Of a stretch of DNA of 64,000 nt, positions 1 through 8,896 are shown piece by piece. Position numbers and translations under genes: made by a program. Source of the DNA: Algoriphagus aquimarinus (lineage in GTDB: Bacteria > Bacteroidota > Bacteroidia > Cytophagales > Cyclobacteriaceae); contig NZ_VORW01000002.1 in the NCBI RefSeq assembly GCF_007997215.1, forward strand, positions 496,001-560,000. The letters are read 5' to 3'. Position 1 is the stretch's first letter, and every line of letters begins with the position of its first letter. The notes beneath the pieces were generated by a model. The model saw nothing but the letters and a program-made list of their open reading frames with translations. It was not told the DNA's origin and searched no databases.

Positions 1-414
1 GGAAAAATGAAAGATCTTACGATTACGGGTTACGGTCAATCAGAAATGGATGAATATGCCAAGGAAGCAGCGCTTACACAAGGGCGATACATTATCCCAG
101 ATCCAGAAGCTGAGAAAGGATATTTCTTCAGATCCGATCATTTTAACTTCGCCAAAATTGGAATTCCTGCTTTATATGCAAGTGGTGCTTATGAGGGATT
201 CGATAAAAGTAAGGAGGAGATAAAAGCGTATAACGATTTTTATCGCATCAATAAATACCACCAACCATCTGATGGATACAATGCTGAAACAATGGAATTG
301 AGTGGGGTGCAATTGGATTTGCAATTGTTTTTCAGTGTAGGATTGAAATTAGCCAATGAAGATTATTTCCCGAAATGGTACGATGGAAGTGAGTTTAAGG
401 CTGCTAGAGAGTAA
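1..414 (+). CDS. M28-family zinc peptidase, C-terminal part (5' truncated by window edge)
   Basis: The reading frame is already open at base 1 and ends with TAA at 412-414, so only the C-terminal ~137 residues are present. The segment FRSDHFNFAKIGIPALY matches the end of the M28 (aminopeptidase Y/S) fold, in which the His of the SDH motif is a zinc ligand and the following GIPA loop lines the active site. The start of the protein, including the other zinc ligands and any signal peptide, lies outside the window. Known members are mostly exported aminopeptidases. A perfect 13-bp hairpin follows 55 bases downstream. Confidence 0.8.
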   Translation, partial: GKMKDLTITGYGQSEMDEYAKEAALTQGRYIIPDPEAEKGYFFRSDHFNFAKIGIPALYASGAYEGFDKSKEEIKAYNDFYRINKYHQPSDGYNAETMELSGVQLDLQLFFSVGLKLANEDYFPKWYDGSEFKAARE

Positions 415-469
415 GCTGCCTTCTTTCAAAGGAGTTGGCTAATCTAATATTTTTTTCAGCTCATAGTTT

Positions 470-505
470 TAGAAAAGGTATGGATATGAGTTCATACCTT
501 TTCTA
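470..505 (+). terminator. Hairpin downstream of M28 peptidase
   Basis: Arms 470-482 and 493-505 are perfectly complementary (13 bp, 10-nt loop). The 3' arm contains CCTTTTCT, but no long T-run follows, so it is a probable rather than certain intrinsic terminator for the peptidase gene. Confidence 0.5.
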
Positions 506-533
506 TGCTTAGCAAAACTCAGCGAGTAAGTAG

Positions 534-553
534 GAGCGAAAGGTTTTTCGCTC
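534..553. repeat. Small perfect inverted repeat
   Basis: GAGCGAAA at 534-541 pairs with TTTCGCTC at 546-553 around a 4-nt loop. It lies about 75 bases before the ATPase start. It could be a second terminator element or a regulatory hairpin; nothing in the sequence decides. Confidence 0.4.
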
Positions 554-627
554 ACTTTCGCGCGAGTTTCATTTACTTCCTTCAGTGCAAATCTGTTTGT
601 ATTTTGTGAATAAGACTATCTTTAGAA

Positions 628-3153
628 ATGCCACCGAATAATTTCGACATACAAGGTTTAAGTAATGAGCAAGTAGCTTCTTCCCGGGAGAAATACGGGC
701 AAAACAAACTAGACTACAAAAAGGAAAATGGCTTCTTAGACACCTTAAAGGGTATTCTTAAGGAACCAATGTCGATTATTTTATTGGTAGCCGCTTCCAT
801 CTACTTCATCACTGGCAATACTGGAGATGGGATTTTTCTTGTCGTTGCCATCATCTTTATTACATCCATTTCACTATACCAGGATTCTCGAAGTAAGAAT
901 GCATTGGAAAAGCTAAAGGACTTTTCTCAGCCCACTTGTAAAGTCATAAGGAATGGGGTTGTCCAAGAAATAAAAAGCGAAGAGTTGGTGGTTGGCGATA
1001 GCCTATTGGTAGAAGAAGGTACTTCAATTACAGCCGACGGCGTCATCGTTCATTCGAATGATTTTTCTGTAAACGAATCAATACTCACAGGAGAATCTTT
1101 TGCGGTTTTTAAGGATAAGTCTCTAGAAGATAATATTATCTATAGTGGTACCACAGTTGCGAGTGGTTTGGCAATAGCGACTATTACAGGCATCGGTAAG
1201 GATACTAAACTCGGGAAAATAGGAACGAGTCTAGAAAGTATCACTGAGGAAAAAACACCACTGGAAAGGCAGATTGCGAATTTTGTAAAGAAGATGGCAA
1301 TTGCTGGCGCGGTAGTTTTTGTAATTGTTTGGGCTATCAATTACTGGCAATCTCGTGACCTATTGAATAGTTTGCTTCAGTCGCTCACACTAGCCATGAG
1401 TATTTTGCCTGAAGAAATACCAGTTGCTTTTACCACTTTCATGGCGCTCGGTGCATGGCGATTGATGAAAATGGGTATTGTGGTAAAACAAATGAAGACT
1501 GTAGAGACTTTGGGCAGTGCCACGGTCATTTGTACTGATAAAACAGGAACCATTACCGAAAACAAGATGAGCCTGGCAAAACTCTTTTTGCTTTCATCAA
1601 ACAAGATATATCAACCTAAAGACCAGCTAACCGAGGATGAAAAGAAGCTGATAGTATTGGCAATGTGGGCTAGTGAGCCCATACCCTTTGACCCGATGGA
1701 GGTAGCATTGCACGAAGCCTATAGTGAGGTTTCCCAGCTTGACAAACGTCCAGATTTCAATCTTGTACATGAATACCCACTGGGCGGAAAACCGCCTATG
1801 ATGACCCATGTCTTTGAAAACTCGGAAGGCCAGAGGATTATAGCTGCTAAAGGTGCGCCTGAAGCTTTGATGAATGTTTCCAATCTTTCGGCTACCGAAA
1901 AGCAACAAATAAATGATGCCATCCAAGCCTTAGCTACAGATGGATATAGAGTGCTAGGAGTAGGGGAGTCAAAGTTCAGCGCTGATAATTACCCTACCGC
2001 CCAGCAAGAGTTAAGCTTTGAATTTATAGGAATAGTTGCTTTTTACGACCCACCAAAAAAGAACATTGGAAAAGTACTGGAAGGTTTTTATACCGCAGGA
2101 ATAGCTGTTAAAATCATAACGGGTGATAATGCTGCTACTACCACAGCCATAGCTAAGCAAATTGGATTTTTGGGTTATGAGAAAAATATCTCAGGTGATG
2201 AATTAATGCTGTTGCCTGAGGGGGAATTGGAAACTTGCGTGATGGAGACAAGTATTTTCACACGGATGTTTCCTGAAGCTAAATTGAAAATTATTAATGC
2301 CTTAAAAGCCAATCAGCAAATCGTGGCTATGACAGGTGATGGGGTCAACGATGGCCCAGCATTAAAAGCGGCTCATATTGGTATTGCAATGGGCAAAAAA
2401 GGAACTGAAATTGCTAAGCAAGCGGCATCCTTGATCCTTTTGGAAGATGATTTATCCAAAATGGTAGATGCCATTGCGATGGGCAGAAAGATATATACCA
2501 ATCTGAAAAAAGCTATTCAATACATCATATCCATACACATCCCTATTATACTCACAGTATTCATTCCCTTGGCTCTGGGTTGGATTTACCCAAACATTTT
2601 TTCACCTATACACATTATCTTTTTAGAAATAATAATGGGTCCAACCTGCTCTATTATTTATGAAAATGAACCCATGGAAAAAAATACCATGTCGCAGAAG
2701 CCTAAGGCTTTGACAACTACATTCTTTAATTGGAAAGAGCTGTCCATTAGTGTTCTACAAGGATTGGTGATCACTGCAGGGACTTTATTTGTGTATCAGT
2801 ATGCTGTCAATTCTGGTTATGACGAAGCATTGACTAGAACTATGACCTTTACTGTTTTAATAGTTGCGAATATTTTCCTCACACTCATAAACCGCTCGTT
2901 CTATTATTCGATACTTACCACCATGCGCTATAAGAATAACTTGGTCTTATTTATCATTTTTATAACCATCGCCATAGTAGGTATTATTCTTTATGTTAAC
3001 CCTTTGACCACCTTTTTCAAATTTGAAACATTGAATCTAATGCAACTATCAATCTGCGTTGCCATTGGCTTTCTTTCTACCAGTTGGTTTGAACTCTTAA
3101 AGCTTGCTAAAAGAATAAAGCAAAACATGAAAGGTGTAAGTAGTTCACGATAA
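628..3153 (+). CDS. P-type cation-transporting ATPase (P2-like)
   Basis: An 841-residue membrane pump of the HAD-IC P-type ATPase family. It has an N-terminal cation-ATPase segment, two membrane helices around residues 48-85, an actuator domain with the TGES loop (near residue 155), a phosphorylation motif DKTGT with the acylated Asp at residue 304, the hinge motif TGDGVNDGPALK, and six C-terminal membrane helices. The overall layout resembles Ca2+/Mg2+ P2 pumps. The M4 ion-site motif reads PEEIPVA where the classical P2 pumps have PEGLP, so the transported ion cannot be inferred. There are no heavy-metal-binding CxxC domains at the N terminus, which argues against a P1B copper/zinc pump. It stands alone: upstream is a hairpin and downstream the convergent DUF2911 gene. 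A second, classical P2 ATPase is at 59505-62195. Confidence 0.9.
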   Translation: MPPNNFDIQGLSNEQVASSREKYGQNKLDYKKENGFLDTLKGILKEPMSIILLVAASIYFITGNTGDGIFLVVAIIFITSISLYQDSRSKNALEKLKDFSQPTCKVIRNGVVQEIKSEELVVGDSLLVEEGTSITADGVIVHSNDFSVNESILTGESFAVFKDKSLEDNIIYSGTTVASGLAIATITGIGKDTKLGKIGTSLESITEEKTPLERQIANFVKKMAIAGAVVFVIVWAINYWQSRDLLNSLLQSLTLAMSILPEEIPVAFTTFMALGAWRLMKMGIVVKQMKTVETLGSATVICTDKTGTITENKMSLAKLFLLSSNKIYQPKDQLTEDEKKLIVLAMWASEPIPFDPMEVALHEAYSEVSQLDKRPDFNLVHEYPLGGKPPMMTHVFENSEGQRIIAAKGAPEALMNVSNLSATEKQQINDAIQALATDGYRVLGVGESKFSADNYPTAQQELSFEFIGIVAFYDPPKKNIGKVLEGFYTAGIAVKIITGDNAATTTAIAKQIGFLGYEKNISGDELMLLPEGELETCVMETSIFTRMFPEAKLKIINALKANQQIVAMTGDGVNDGPALKAAHIGIAMGKKGTEIAKQAASLILLEDDLSKMVDAIAMGRKIYTNLKKAIQYIISIHIPIILTVFIPLALGWIYPNIFSPIHIIFLEIIMGPTCSIIYENEPMEKNTMSQKPKALTTTFFNWKELSISVLQGLVITAGTLFVYQYAVNSGYDEALTRTMTFTVLIVANIFLTLINRSFYYSILTTMRYKNNLVLFIIFITIAIVGIILYVNPLTTFFKFETLNLMQLSICVAIGFLSTSWFELLKLAKRIKQNMKGVSSSR

Positions 3154-3316
3154 ACGCTTTATAAGTAAACGTTACCATGCTCATTTAAAAAGAGTATGAT
3201 TACGGTCATTGTATTGTTTAGAGGGAGTTTACACTATAAATCCAATTCGGAAAGTCTAGATAGCTGCGTGGCTAGCTTGAAATAGGATAGATACCCTTAG
3301 GGAAAATCTTCCGACA

Positions 3317-3347
3317 CAAAAAAACCACGAGAAATATCCCGTGGTTT
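3317..3347 (-). terminator. Intrinsic terminator of the DUF2911 gene
   Basis: On the minus strand AAACCACG (3347-3340) pairs with CGTGGTTT (3329-3322) and is followed by a run of T. It lies 19 bases beyond the stop of the gene ending at 3366. Confidence 0.8.
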
Positions 3348-3365
3348 CAAATTCTATTAGAAATC

Positions 3366-3872
3366 TTATGAGCCTAGCTTAGCTGAAGCTTTTCCATATT
3401 CCCATCTGATCTCGAAGCTGGAAGGTTTTACCTCATATACCAGACGCTCTTCCATAGTTGAAGTTTGTCCAGAAGGAACAGAAACTCTCAACACATCTGC
3501 TTCTGAGCTGTAATCAAATGCTCCCCATTGCTTAGCCACTTTGTTGAAAATAAAAGTAGAAGTAGTCTCACCTGGGATCACAAAGAAACCATAAGTTCCT
3601 GCTGGCAATTTCTTGCCTTCTACCATGATGTCCTTAGTAGTAGTGAAGGTAGTCGCTTCATTTGCGCCAGCTCTCCAAACTTCACCTAAAGGAACCAAAT
3701 CACCCCAAATCATACGGCCTTTTACCGCAGGAGAGGAATAGTTGATAGTAACTTTCGCATCACCTACCATTCCTTCTGTAGTTTTGGCTGGGCTAGCTTT
3801 CTCTTGAGCAAACGCCGCAAGTCCGATAAAGGCAAGTAGGGCAGTTGCTAGTAAACTCTTTTTGAAATTCAT
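3366..3872 (-). CDS. DUF2911 family exported protein
   Basis: A 168-residue protein with a clear Sec signal peptide (hydrophobic stretch from about residue 5, cleavage after FAQ near residue 23). The mature part matches the Bacteroidota DUF2911 family: the block WRAGANEATTF, the LPAGTYGFFVIP turn and a C-terminal beta-rich half. Family members are periplasmic or outer-surface proteins of unknown biochemical role. It is monocistronic, with its own terminator just downstream. A small dyad (TGACA-TTTC-TGTCA, 3939-3952) lies about 70 bases upstream of the start and could be an operator, but this is speculative. Confidence 0.85.
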   Translation of the reverse strand: MNFKKSLLATALLAFIGLAAFAQEKASPAKTTEGMVGDAKVTINYSSPAVKGRMIWGDLVPLGEVWRAGANEATTFTTTKDIMVEGKKLPAGTYGFFVIPGETTSTFIFNKVAKQWGAFDYSSEADVLRVSVPSGQTSTMEERLVYEVKPSSFEIRWEYGKASAKLGS

Positions 3873-4153
3873 TGTCGTTAGTTTTTATTGTTAGATAGGA
3901 AAAATAAAGAAATTAATTAATTCCTTTATTCTCCAAACTGACATTTCTGTCAAAAGGTTACTGGAATTGAAGAATAGGGTAGGATGTCTTGTGTTGGATG
4001 ACGGGTGACCGATGCTTAATCAGTGTAGAGTTCATGTTCATCGTATAAACCTGAAGATGACCGTTTTAGATATAATTTCTTTCATCCAAAAACTAAATAT
4101 CTTCTTAGCTTATGTTACACCGGTCATCAAACATCAGTCACCCAGCAAGCCAA

Positions 4154-5302
4154 TTAAATCTTCACCCAAGCTTCGCTTGCGTTACTTTCCACGATAGCAT
4201 CACCGATGATCAACTCTCTCAAGCCGTCAGCGAACGTCGGGAACGTAGGAGACTCAGGCTGCTTGCCTTCTCTCACTGCTGCATATACTTCTTTGAAAAG
4301 CTGCTTAGATGTATCTGGGAAGCCTTCTTGGTGACCTCCTGGGAAGCTTACCAAAGAACGAGCTCCTTCGTCTACTAGGGAAGGATCTTTCATCAATATG
4401 GAATTGGCAGTTTCTCTCTTACCAATCCAAAGTTCGTTTGGCTTCTCTGCATTGAACTCAAAGCTGGACTTAGAACCAGAAACCTCAATGTTTAGACGAT
4501 TTTTACGACCTGCATTGATTTGGCTGACGGTAATAGAACCTGTACGTCCATTGTCAAATCGAAGGAGGATAGTTGCATAATCCTCAGAAGTCACATCGTA
4601 CTCTTGGTAATCAGAAGGATCTAGCGCTTTTCCAGAGAAAGATTCAACTGCTTTCAAAGGCTTCAGACGCTTAGGGAATACAGTGGAAAAATCAGCCATA
4701 ACTGCGGTGATTTTCAAACCAGTAACATATTCAGTCATGTCCAAAAGGTGAGAACCTATATCTGCTACCGCTCTGGATCCTCCAGATTGCTTAGGATCCA
4801 ATCTCCAGCTGTAGTCAGTTTTGAAGAATAGCCAATCCTGTAGGTAAGAACCCATCACAGAATAAACTTCTCCCAATTCACCTTTCTCACGCATTACTTT
4901 CATCTGGCGAACCATTGGGTAATAGCGAAGATTGAAGTGAACAGCATTGATCAAGCCTGTTTCTTTTGCTAAGGATACAAGCTCCTCGGCTTCTTCTACA
5001 GTTACTGACAATGGCTTCTCACATACCACGTGCTTTCCAGCTAGCATACAGGCTTTTGCCTGCGGGAAATGAAGGAAATTAGGCGTACAGATATGTACTA
5101 CATTGATGCTGTCATCCTTCAGCATATTATCAAAAGTGTAAGCATTTGGGATTCCAAGCTCTGCTGCTTTGGCATCTGCTACCTCCTGATTTACTTCTAC
5201 AAGGCCTGTCACCTCGATATTAGGAATTCTTCTTAGTGCTTCTAAATGAGCCGGTCCGATAAATCCGGTTCCCACGATTGCAGCTGTGATTTTCTGGGGC
5301 AT
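4154..5302 (-). CDS. Gfo/Idh/MocA family NAD(P)-dependent sugar oxidoreductase
   Basis: A 382-residue cytoplasmic enzyme. The N-terminal Rossmann fold begins VGTGFIGPAH (residues ~10-19, dinucleotide-binding GxGxxG). The family signature EKPL lies in HVVCEKPLSVT (~residues 93-103), with the catalytic Lys in that motif. A second block, GGSRAVADIGSHLLD (~188-202), carries the conserved DxGxH of the substrate domain. Family members oxidise or reduce hydroxyls of sugars, inositols and glycosides, and some make 3-keto-glycosides. The neighbouring DUF1080 and propeller/cytochrome genes make a role in keto-sugar metabolism plausible, but the specific substrate is not visible. No signal peptide. Confidence 0.88.
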   Translation of the reverse strand: MPQKITAAIVGTGFIGPAHLEALRRIPNIEVTGLVEVNQEVADAKAAELGIPNAYTFDNMLKDDSINVVHICTPNFLHFPQAKACMLAGKHVVCEKPLSVTVEEAEELVSLAKETGLINAVHFNLRYYPMVRQMKVMREKGELGEVYSVMGSYLQDWLFFKTDYSWRLDPKQSGGSRAVADIGSHLLDMTEYVTGLKITAVMADFSTVFPKRLKPLKAVESFSGKALDPSDYQEYDVTSEDYATILLRFDNGRTGSITVSQINAGRKNRLNIEVSGSKSSFEFNAEKPNELWIGKRETANSILMKDPSLVDEGARSLVSFPGGHQEGFPDTSKQLFKEVYAAVREGKQPESPTFPTFADGLRELIIGDAIVESNASEAWVKI

Positions 5303-5569
5303 AGGTTTTTTAGGTTTCTTTAAATATTGATTTTGAATTGATATCCGCTTTATAGCCAGTCAAATAACGAAGCATTATAGAATTTGCTAAACTTTTACAT
5401 TTAGCCTTCTTCGGTCTTCCAATAGCTATCGGATGAGGACAATTATATATTTTCAAATGTCAAATTAGGAAAAATGCCTCAAAACTTTCCCATTCCTAAA
5501 AGTTGATTTCAATACAATTTTTACATTGAACAGGAAAAGGTATTGGAATAACTGAAATCTAGATTTCTA

Positions 5570-6739
5570 TTAGTTGGAAATCATTTGGTTAGATGAGCTT
5601 GTGGGCTCCAGCCACCATTTGTGGGTGGTCACCAAATTTTTATCCAATTCTATGAATTCCCCGATTTCAGGTACATAGATCGGCTGATTTATTTCAATTG
5701 ACTTGGCCATTACTCTTTCCACAGGATCCCTCCAGGAGTGCATGGCAAGCGTAAAGGCCGCCCAATGTATAGGCATAAATACTTTTGCGTTAACATCTTT
5801 TGCTGCCTGTGCAGTTTCTTCCGGGATCATGTGTATATCCGTCCAGCGCTCATTATACTGACCACATTCCATCATTGCAAAATTGAATGGGCCGTATTTT
5901 TCTCCGATTTCCTTAAAGTGAGGCCCATAGCCACTATCTCCACTGAAGTAAATGTTATCACTTTTGCCACGGATTACCCAGGAACCCCAAAGTGTAGCAA
6001 AGCGATCGTTCAAACCCCGTCCGGAAAAATGGCGTGCAGGCGTGAGTGCTAGGAGTAATCCACTCGCTTGGATCTCATCCCACCAACCCAATTCGTTGAT
6101 TTTGGAAGAGTCTACTCCCCATTCTTCGAAGTGTGCTCCCATACCCAGAGGCATGTAAAAAGCCTTCGTTTTTTCCTTCAATTTCTGAATAGATCCATAA
6201 TCCAAGTGATCATAGTGATCGTGAGACATGATGATCATGTCGATATGTGGCAGCTTTTCTACTTCAATAGGAAGCTCTTTGCTATAGCGCTTTTTGCCCA
6301 AAAGTGGATTTGGGGCAGGTACTTCCCCAAACATTGGGTCTATTAGAATTGTCTTTCCATCGATTTGAAGCAGAAAAGTAGAGTGTCCAAACCAAACCAA
6401 TCGGGTAGGGTGATCTTTGGTCACCAACTCAAGAGAATCTCTATGTGCAATAGGCAATTCAAAATCAGGTCTTCTGCTTGGATCGTTTTTGAAGAACTCA
6501 GGAAGCATCTTGATAGCTTCCGAAAAATCCATGTCCATATTGGTAGGCATGAGGTTACTGAATTTTCCGTCTTCGAAATAGTCCAGTTTTTCAAATTGAG
6601 CTAATTTCTGTTTGGATTGACTACCACCGAATTCTGGGCTAAAACTCACAAAAAGTATGATTATAATTACGAGAATCAGTACAATGGAAATTAGGGTAAG
6701 CATAATGGTTTTCAGTGTTTTAAATAAAAACTTTAGCAT
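5570..6739 (-). CDS. Membrane-anchored metallo-beta-lactamase-fold hydrolase (NAPE-PLD/UlaG-like)
   Basis: A 389-residue protein with one N-terminal transmembrane anchor (~residues 8-31) and then an MBL-fold catalytic domain. The zinc motif SHDHYDHLD (HxHxDH) is intact, and the HSTFLLQIDGKTILIDP, FSGDSGYGPHF and MPIHWAAF blocks give the remaining metal ligands. The pattern is that of the NAPE-PLD / YtnP-UlaG-like group that hydrolyses phosphodiesters or lactones. The exact substrate is unknown. It is transcribed in the same direction as its neighbours but is separated from them by more than 200 bases on each side, with a terminator upstream, so it is probably its own unit. Confidence 0.85.
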   Translation of the reverse strand: MLKFLFKTLKTIMLTLISIVLILVIIIILFVSFSPEFGGSQSKQKLAQFEKLDYFEDGKFSNLMPTNMDMDFSEAIKMLPEFFKNDPSRRPDFELPIAHRDSLELVTKDHPTRLVWFGHSTFLLQIDGKTILIDPMFGEVPAPNPLLGKKRYSKELPIEVEKLPHIDMIIMSHDHYDHLDYGSIQKLKEKTKAFYMPLGMGAHFEEWGVDSSKINELGWWDEIQASGLLLALTPARHFSGRGLNDRFATLWGSWVIRGKSDNIYFSGDSGYGPHFKEIGEKYGPFNFAMMECGQYNERWTDIHMIPEETAQAAKDVNAKVFMPIHWAAFTLAMHSWRDPVERVMAKSIEINQPIYVPEIGEFIELDKNLVTTHKWWLEPTSSSNQMISN

Positions 6740-6883
6740 AGTGAGCCATAAAAGCTAGGGGATGAACTTATTGGCTTTAACTGCAAAACCGCCTAAAAGG
6801 TGCACAATCAAAGGTTTTTATTAAAATATGTGTAACCAATAATCCGCAGAACTGATGTTATTGGAAGACTATATGCACCTAAT

Positions 6884-6918
6884 AAAAAAAGGCTTAGCGA
6901 ATTAATCGCTAAGCCTTT
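6884..6918 (-). terminator. Intrinsic terminator of the propeller/DUF1080 operon
   Basis: Arms 6888-6900 and 6906-6918 pair perfectly (13 bp, 5-nt loop). On the minus strand the hairpin is followed by a run of T (complement of 6884-6890). It is 35 bases past the stop at 6953. Confidence 0.85.
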
Positions 6919-6952
6919 ATATGCTATGGTATTAAAAACCAGAAACTATATT

Positions 6953-8878
6953 CTATCTCAAGGAATTAATCCATTTCGCGATTTTCATTGCATCTTCTTT
7001 AGATACCTGAGCCATTGGAGGCATTTCAGTTGCATAATCAGGCCAGTTTTGAGGCTGAGGATTATAGATCAATTCGACGATTTTCTCGTCAGAATATCTT
7101 CTTTTCGCAACATCTTGATAGGCAGGGCCAATTACCTTTTTGTCCTTCATGTGACAAGCTGAACAGGTGTTTTTAGCCAAGATAGCTTTGATCTCTACAT
7201 CTGTAGGAACTGCAGAAGCAACTGTAGCAGTTTTTGCAGGAACAATTTTGGTTGCTGCTACTTGCTTAGCTGGTTCTGGAGTTGCAGGAGTTTTGATCAC
7301 CATTTTGGCACCAGAAGGAATACTATTCAATGTGTAGTAAGCATCTGGGTGCACCAATGAGAAGCTTCCGTCCACAGCTCTCACGCCATTAAGGCTGATC
7401 TTGTGAACAAAATATGGTCTTAAACCATCCACAGCAATTCTAGCTGACATACCATCGGCTGCAACTTCCACACCTAGAACTTTCAGGGTTTTGTTGTCCA
7501 CTGGAGGACTACCGTAAACTGGGTGATACTTGTAAGTGAAGCTTTCTACAGCGTAAGAAGTTAAATCTTCCGCTGAAGCTTTGTTCACAGGTTTGGTGAA
7601 TTCGATTAGGAAACCATCAGGTTGAGCCTTTACCGTTCTCATTTCGAAAGGAATGTTGTGATTCCAAACTAAGCGCTGAAGACCTTCATTTGCCTCACCC
7701 GCAGAACCCCAACCACGGTTGGTCTCACCGATAAACAAAGACTTATCTGGCGCCCAAGCCATTCTCAAGATACCAGACTGGAAACCAGATCTGAAATCTA
7801 TAGAAGCACCTTGCATCACACCATTAACTTCCTCAAGCGTAAGACGCATGATTTTACTTTGTCCTTGATCACCTACTAGAACCTGGCCTCCGAAAGGGCC
7901 GAAGTTTCCTTCAGGAATTACGATTGGCTCAGAGTTGGAAATACCTTGAATACCATGAGGTAACCAAACTGCAGGAAGCTTCAAATCAGGAAGTTTTTCC
8001 TTGGCTTGAGCCATAGTGATGTAAGGAGTGTCCATTACATTTTCAGGCTTCAAATAGCCACCGGTTCCATTAGCTACCTTTTGTGGATCAACTACCTTGT
8101 TGAATTCCTCAGTAGTCAATTTCAAAGGAGAATTAGGAAGTCCAGTCCAAGCCAAACCTGCAGGATGACCAGTGAAGTCACCTTTCTCGATGAACCAAAG
8201 TCCACCCGAACCCATGTAATCACCTTGGTTTTCTGTATAGACTAACTTGTCTCCAAGCATACCTATACCCGCTGGAGATCTCATCCCAGTAGCGTAAGGA
8301 ACCATAGTTCCATCACGTTTGATATTCATGATCCAGCCTCTCATTGGTACCCGGCTTTCGCCTCTCCACCACTCTTGGTCACCAAAAGCAACGTTTGCAG
8401 ACACGAAGAAAGATCCGTCAGGACCTACTTTAGGGCCAAAGCTATATTCGTGATAATGTGCAGAAATAGGCCAAGCGTAAACTGTCTCATATAAGTCAGC
8501 AGTTCCATCCTGATCAGTATCTACCAACTTGGTTAGCTCGCCTCTTTGTGCCATATAGAATGCGCCATCTTCGTAATGAAGTCCTAGGATTTCATGAAGA
8601 CCTGAAGCGAACTTTCTGAAGAAAGGCTTAGAGCTAGTAGGGTTTTCTACGATAAATACGTCACCTCTACGAGTGGCTACACCTAGATCACCATTTGGCA
8701 ATACGGTCAAACCACCAACTTCTAGAAGTGTTCCTTCTGGAGCAGTTACTCGCATGATCTTGAAGAAATCCTCTTCTTTAGGGGATTCCTGAGCATCTAC
8801 CTGCCCAGGCATCAGCTGAATTACAGCTGCTAGTCCAAAGGCAATTTTTGTGAATTTATTCTTTAGTAATGTTTTCAT
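6953..8878 (-). CDS. Exported beta-propeller (PQQ sugar-dehydrogenase-like) protein with C-terminal cytochrome c
   Basis: A 641-residue protein with a signal peptide ending near VDAQ (residue ~30). Residues ~40-420 form a beta-propeller similar to soluble sugar dehydrogenase/large secreted propeller proteins (for example ATRRGDVFIVEN and VGDQGQSKIMRLT). A beta-sandwich region, a Pro/Ala-rich linker (~535-565) and a class I cytochrome c domain follow, with haem motif CSACH near residue 575 and an axial Met in the TEMPPMA segment. This architecture suggests periplasmic oxidation with electron delivery to the respiratory chain. It is followed, not preceded, by a terminator and sits 18 bases behind the DUF1080 gene, so the two are co-transcribed. 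Whether it is an enzyme or only an electron carrier cannot be told. Confidence 0.85.
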   Translation of the reverse strand: MKTLLKNKFTKIAFGLAAVIQLMPGQVDAQESPKEEDFFKIMRVTAPEGTLLEVGGLTVLPNGDLGVATRRGDVFIVENPTSSKPFFRKFASGLHEILGLHYEDGAFYMAQRGELTKLVDTDQDGTADLYETVYAWPISAHYHEYSFGPKVGPDGSFFVSANVAFGDQEWWRGESRVPMRGWIMNIKRDGTMVPYATGMRSPAGIGMLGDKLVYTENQGDYMGSGGLWFIEKGDFTGHPAGLAWTGLPNSPLKLTTEEFNKVVDPQKVANGTGGYLKPENVMDTPYITMAQAKEKLPDLKLPAVWLPHGIQGISNSEPIVIPEGNFGPFGGQVLVGDQGQSKIMRLTLEEVNGVMQGASIDFRSGFQSGILRMAWAPDKSLFIGETNRGWGSAGEANEGLQRLVWNHNIPFEMRTVKAQPDGFLIEFTKPVNKASAEDLTSYAVESFTYKYHPVYGSPPVDNKTLKVLGVEVAADGMSARIAVDGLRPYFVHKISLNGVRAVDGSFSLVHPDAYYTLNSIPSGAKMVIKTPATPEPAKQVAATKIVPAKTATVASAVPTDVEIKAILAKNTCSACHMKDKKVIGPAYQDVAKRRYSDEKIVELIYNPQPQNWPDYATEMPPMAQVSKEDAMKIAKWINSLR

Positions 8879-8896
8879 CTTTGCGCTGTCCTTGGA

